DNA of 35,810 nucleotides from the NCBI RefSeq assembly GCF_001467745.1, contig NZ_LNYG01000013.1:191252-227061 (forward strand). The letters run 5' to 3'. The notes below the pieces were generated by a model that saw only the letters and a list, made by a program, of their open reading frames with translations, did not search any database and was not told where the DNA came from. This document shows positions 34,777-35,810 of this stretch, piece by piece (positions within the stretch are counted from its first letter, which is position 1; each line of letters starts with the position of its first letter). The position numbers were made by a program, and so were the translations under genes. This DNA comes from Legionella jamestowniensis. Lineage in GTDB: Bacteria; Pseudomonadota; Gammaproteobacteria; Legionellales; Legionellaceae.

Positions 34777-35810
34777 CTAAGGAGTAAAAGTCCGAACGCA
34801 CCTAACCCGAAGACTGTTGTCCTTGCTTTCGCCGGCCTGGGAGCCATTTGAGAAGTTCTGGCGCCAGGCGAGGTTTGTAGGAATGCTGGAAGACTCGGTA
34901 GAACTCCAGTAGATGAAATTGGTAAAATTACCTAAATTATTCGTATGCAGCGTTATATATAAGTTGGGGTTGGTAGTGCCACAACCAGCATTAGAACCCA
35001 TACCTACAAATCGTCCCAACTCGCAAATCGCTGGCATGAACCAGTCAGTAAAGCCCTGGTCATTCTTGTTTAGACAGGCTTGCGCTGCCGGATATTGGGG
35101 GGTTGCAAGGGCATTAGTATTGCTAAATCCATCTGTGATACTGTCCGCTGCTGTGTCATCGAATACTGTCGACCACTGAAGATTTGGCTCATCCGTCAAT
35201 GCGGCCACTTTCCCACCGATACTTCCGGTATTGGAGGTGGAGTCATCAACAGAAAATAAAAACCCGCCTTGATAGATACAGCCGTATCCTAATATCAGGA
35301 CATTGATATCTGTGGAAGGCGCATTATCAGCACTGACCGTGACAACAGTGGGCACGGGTTCAGTTCCTGGTGATGTGGTGCAGGCATTAGCACCGTTATC
35401 GGGGCTAGCCGTACTACCCGGGGTGATGGTAATGTCGCAGGTGGAGCCCGCATTGAGTGTACCCATACAGGTATTATTGGTTATTAAGGTGCCAGTTGGA
35501 AATCCGGAAGTACTGACCTGTACGTTGTTTGCGGATATTGAACCTGTATTTTCTATGCGGATGATGCGTGGATTGCCTGTCAATGCAGGGTCGGCTCCTG
35601 GGCTATTAATTGACAGCGCCAGGTTTTGACTGAGAGGAGACAGTGTTGCCTGGCCAAAGGTCACCGCTACGGTATGATTAGCCTGGATATTGTTCAGCTG
35701 AAAGGTAGTACCGCCATTTTGCACCACATTGCCATCCAGCAACCACTGATTGACCCCGAAACCGGTATTGGGTGTTGCCGTAAACGTCAGGCTGCTGCCA
35801 GCATTAACTC
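34777..35810 (-). CDS. DUF1566/C-lectin-like variable surface protein, DGR target type (partial, 5' end outside window)
   Basis: The frame is open from the right edge of the window to the TAG at 34777 (344 codons visible). The visible N-terminal part is a beta-rich InlB/bacterial-repeat module (GSSLTFTATPNTGFGVNQWL). A second beta-sandwich like the choice-of-anchor/ASH type follows (IRIENTGSISANNVQVS, NTCMGTLNAGSTCDITITPG). The C-terminal about 165 residues are a DUF1566 domain: GGFLFSVDD, WFMPAICELGRF, IYWSSTESSS, AWRQNFSNGSQ and a terminal RVRCVR. This domain has the formylglycine-enzyme/C-lectin fold used as the variable target of DGRs, with the variable repeat at exactly this C-terminus. 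It is probably exported and surface-exposed. Downstream lie a hairpin and a reverse-transcriptase remnant. Confidence 0.85.
   Translation of the reverse strand, partial: VNAGSSLTFTATPNTGFGVNQWLLDGNVVQNGGTTFQLNNIQANHTVAVTFGQATLSPLSQNLALSINSPGADPALTGNPRIIRIENTGSISANNVQVSTSGFPTGTLITNNTCMGTLNAGSTCDITITPGSTASPDNGANACTTSPGTEPVPTVVTVSADNAPSTDINVLILGYGCIYQGGFLFSVDDSTSNTGSIGGKVAALTDEPNLQWSTVFDDTAADSITDGFSNTNALATPQYPAAQACLNKNDQGFTDWFMPAICELGRFVGMGSNAGCGTTNPNLYITLHTNNLGNFTNFIYWSSTESSSIPTNLAWRQNFSNGSQAGESKDNSLRVRCVRTFTP

Noticed and set aside
1-35810. CRISPR array, tRNA or rRNA genes
   Set aside because: No regularly spaced direct repeats and no cloverleaf or rRNA-like segment were seen on either strand.

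Overview
The window looks like a chromosomal segment of a Legionella-type gammaproteobacterium. The evidence is the AT-rich DNA, a legiolysin-type 4-hydroxyphenylpyruvate dioxygenase next to other tyrosine-catabolism genes, LolC/LolD, and several hypothetical proteins of the kind found in intracellular bacteria. This assignment is inference from content; no database search was possible.

Layout. 1-3600: accessory region with a secreted histidine/phenylalanine ammonia-lyase homologue that lacks the MIO-forming triad (cut by the window edge), a protein that keeps the Thr/Cys/His pattern of CheD deamidases, a gene fragment, and two unrecognised proteins. 3648-7453: a minus-strand operon of MFS transporter, Rieske oxygenase and amino-acid permease. 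7601-8206: HAD phosphatase. 8397-18342: a two-gene biosynthetic operon made of an aminoglycoside/choline-kinase-like phosphotransferase followed by a 2965-residue FAAL-ACP-KS-AT-KR-ACP-C-C megasynthase. The megasynthase has no adenylation or thioesterase domain and carries an in-frame palindromic repeat inside its first condensation domain. 18595-22382: an alpha/beta esterase, then overlapping genes for a secreted protein, a glycerophosphodiesterase and a UgpB-like binding protein. 22688-27415: plus-strand amino-acid catabolism (leucine dehydrogenase, O-methyltransferase, HPPD/legiolysin, fumarylacetoacetase, maleylacetoacetate isomerase); homogentisate dioxygenase is not in the window. 27474-29216: small membrane and secreted proteins and a PdxH-like flavoprotein. 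29653-33699: housekeeping (AsnS, CsbD, LolD, LolC). 33813-35810: paired DnaA-box-like sequences, a deleted transposase, a frameshifted C-terminal piece of what looks like a diversity-generating-retroelement (DGR) reverse transcriptase, a hairpin, and the 3' part of a DUF1566/C-lectin-like variable surface protein.

The strongest candidates for something undescribed are the lipo-polyketide megasynthase with tandem terminal C domains, the decayed DGR at the right edge, the MIO-less ammonia-lyase and the CheD-like protein.
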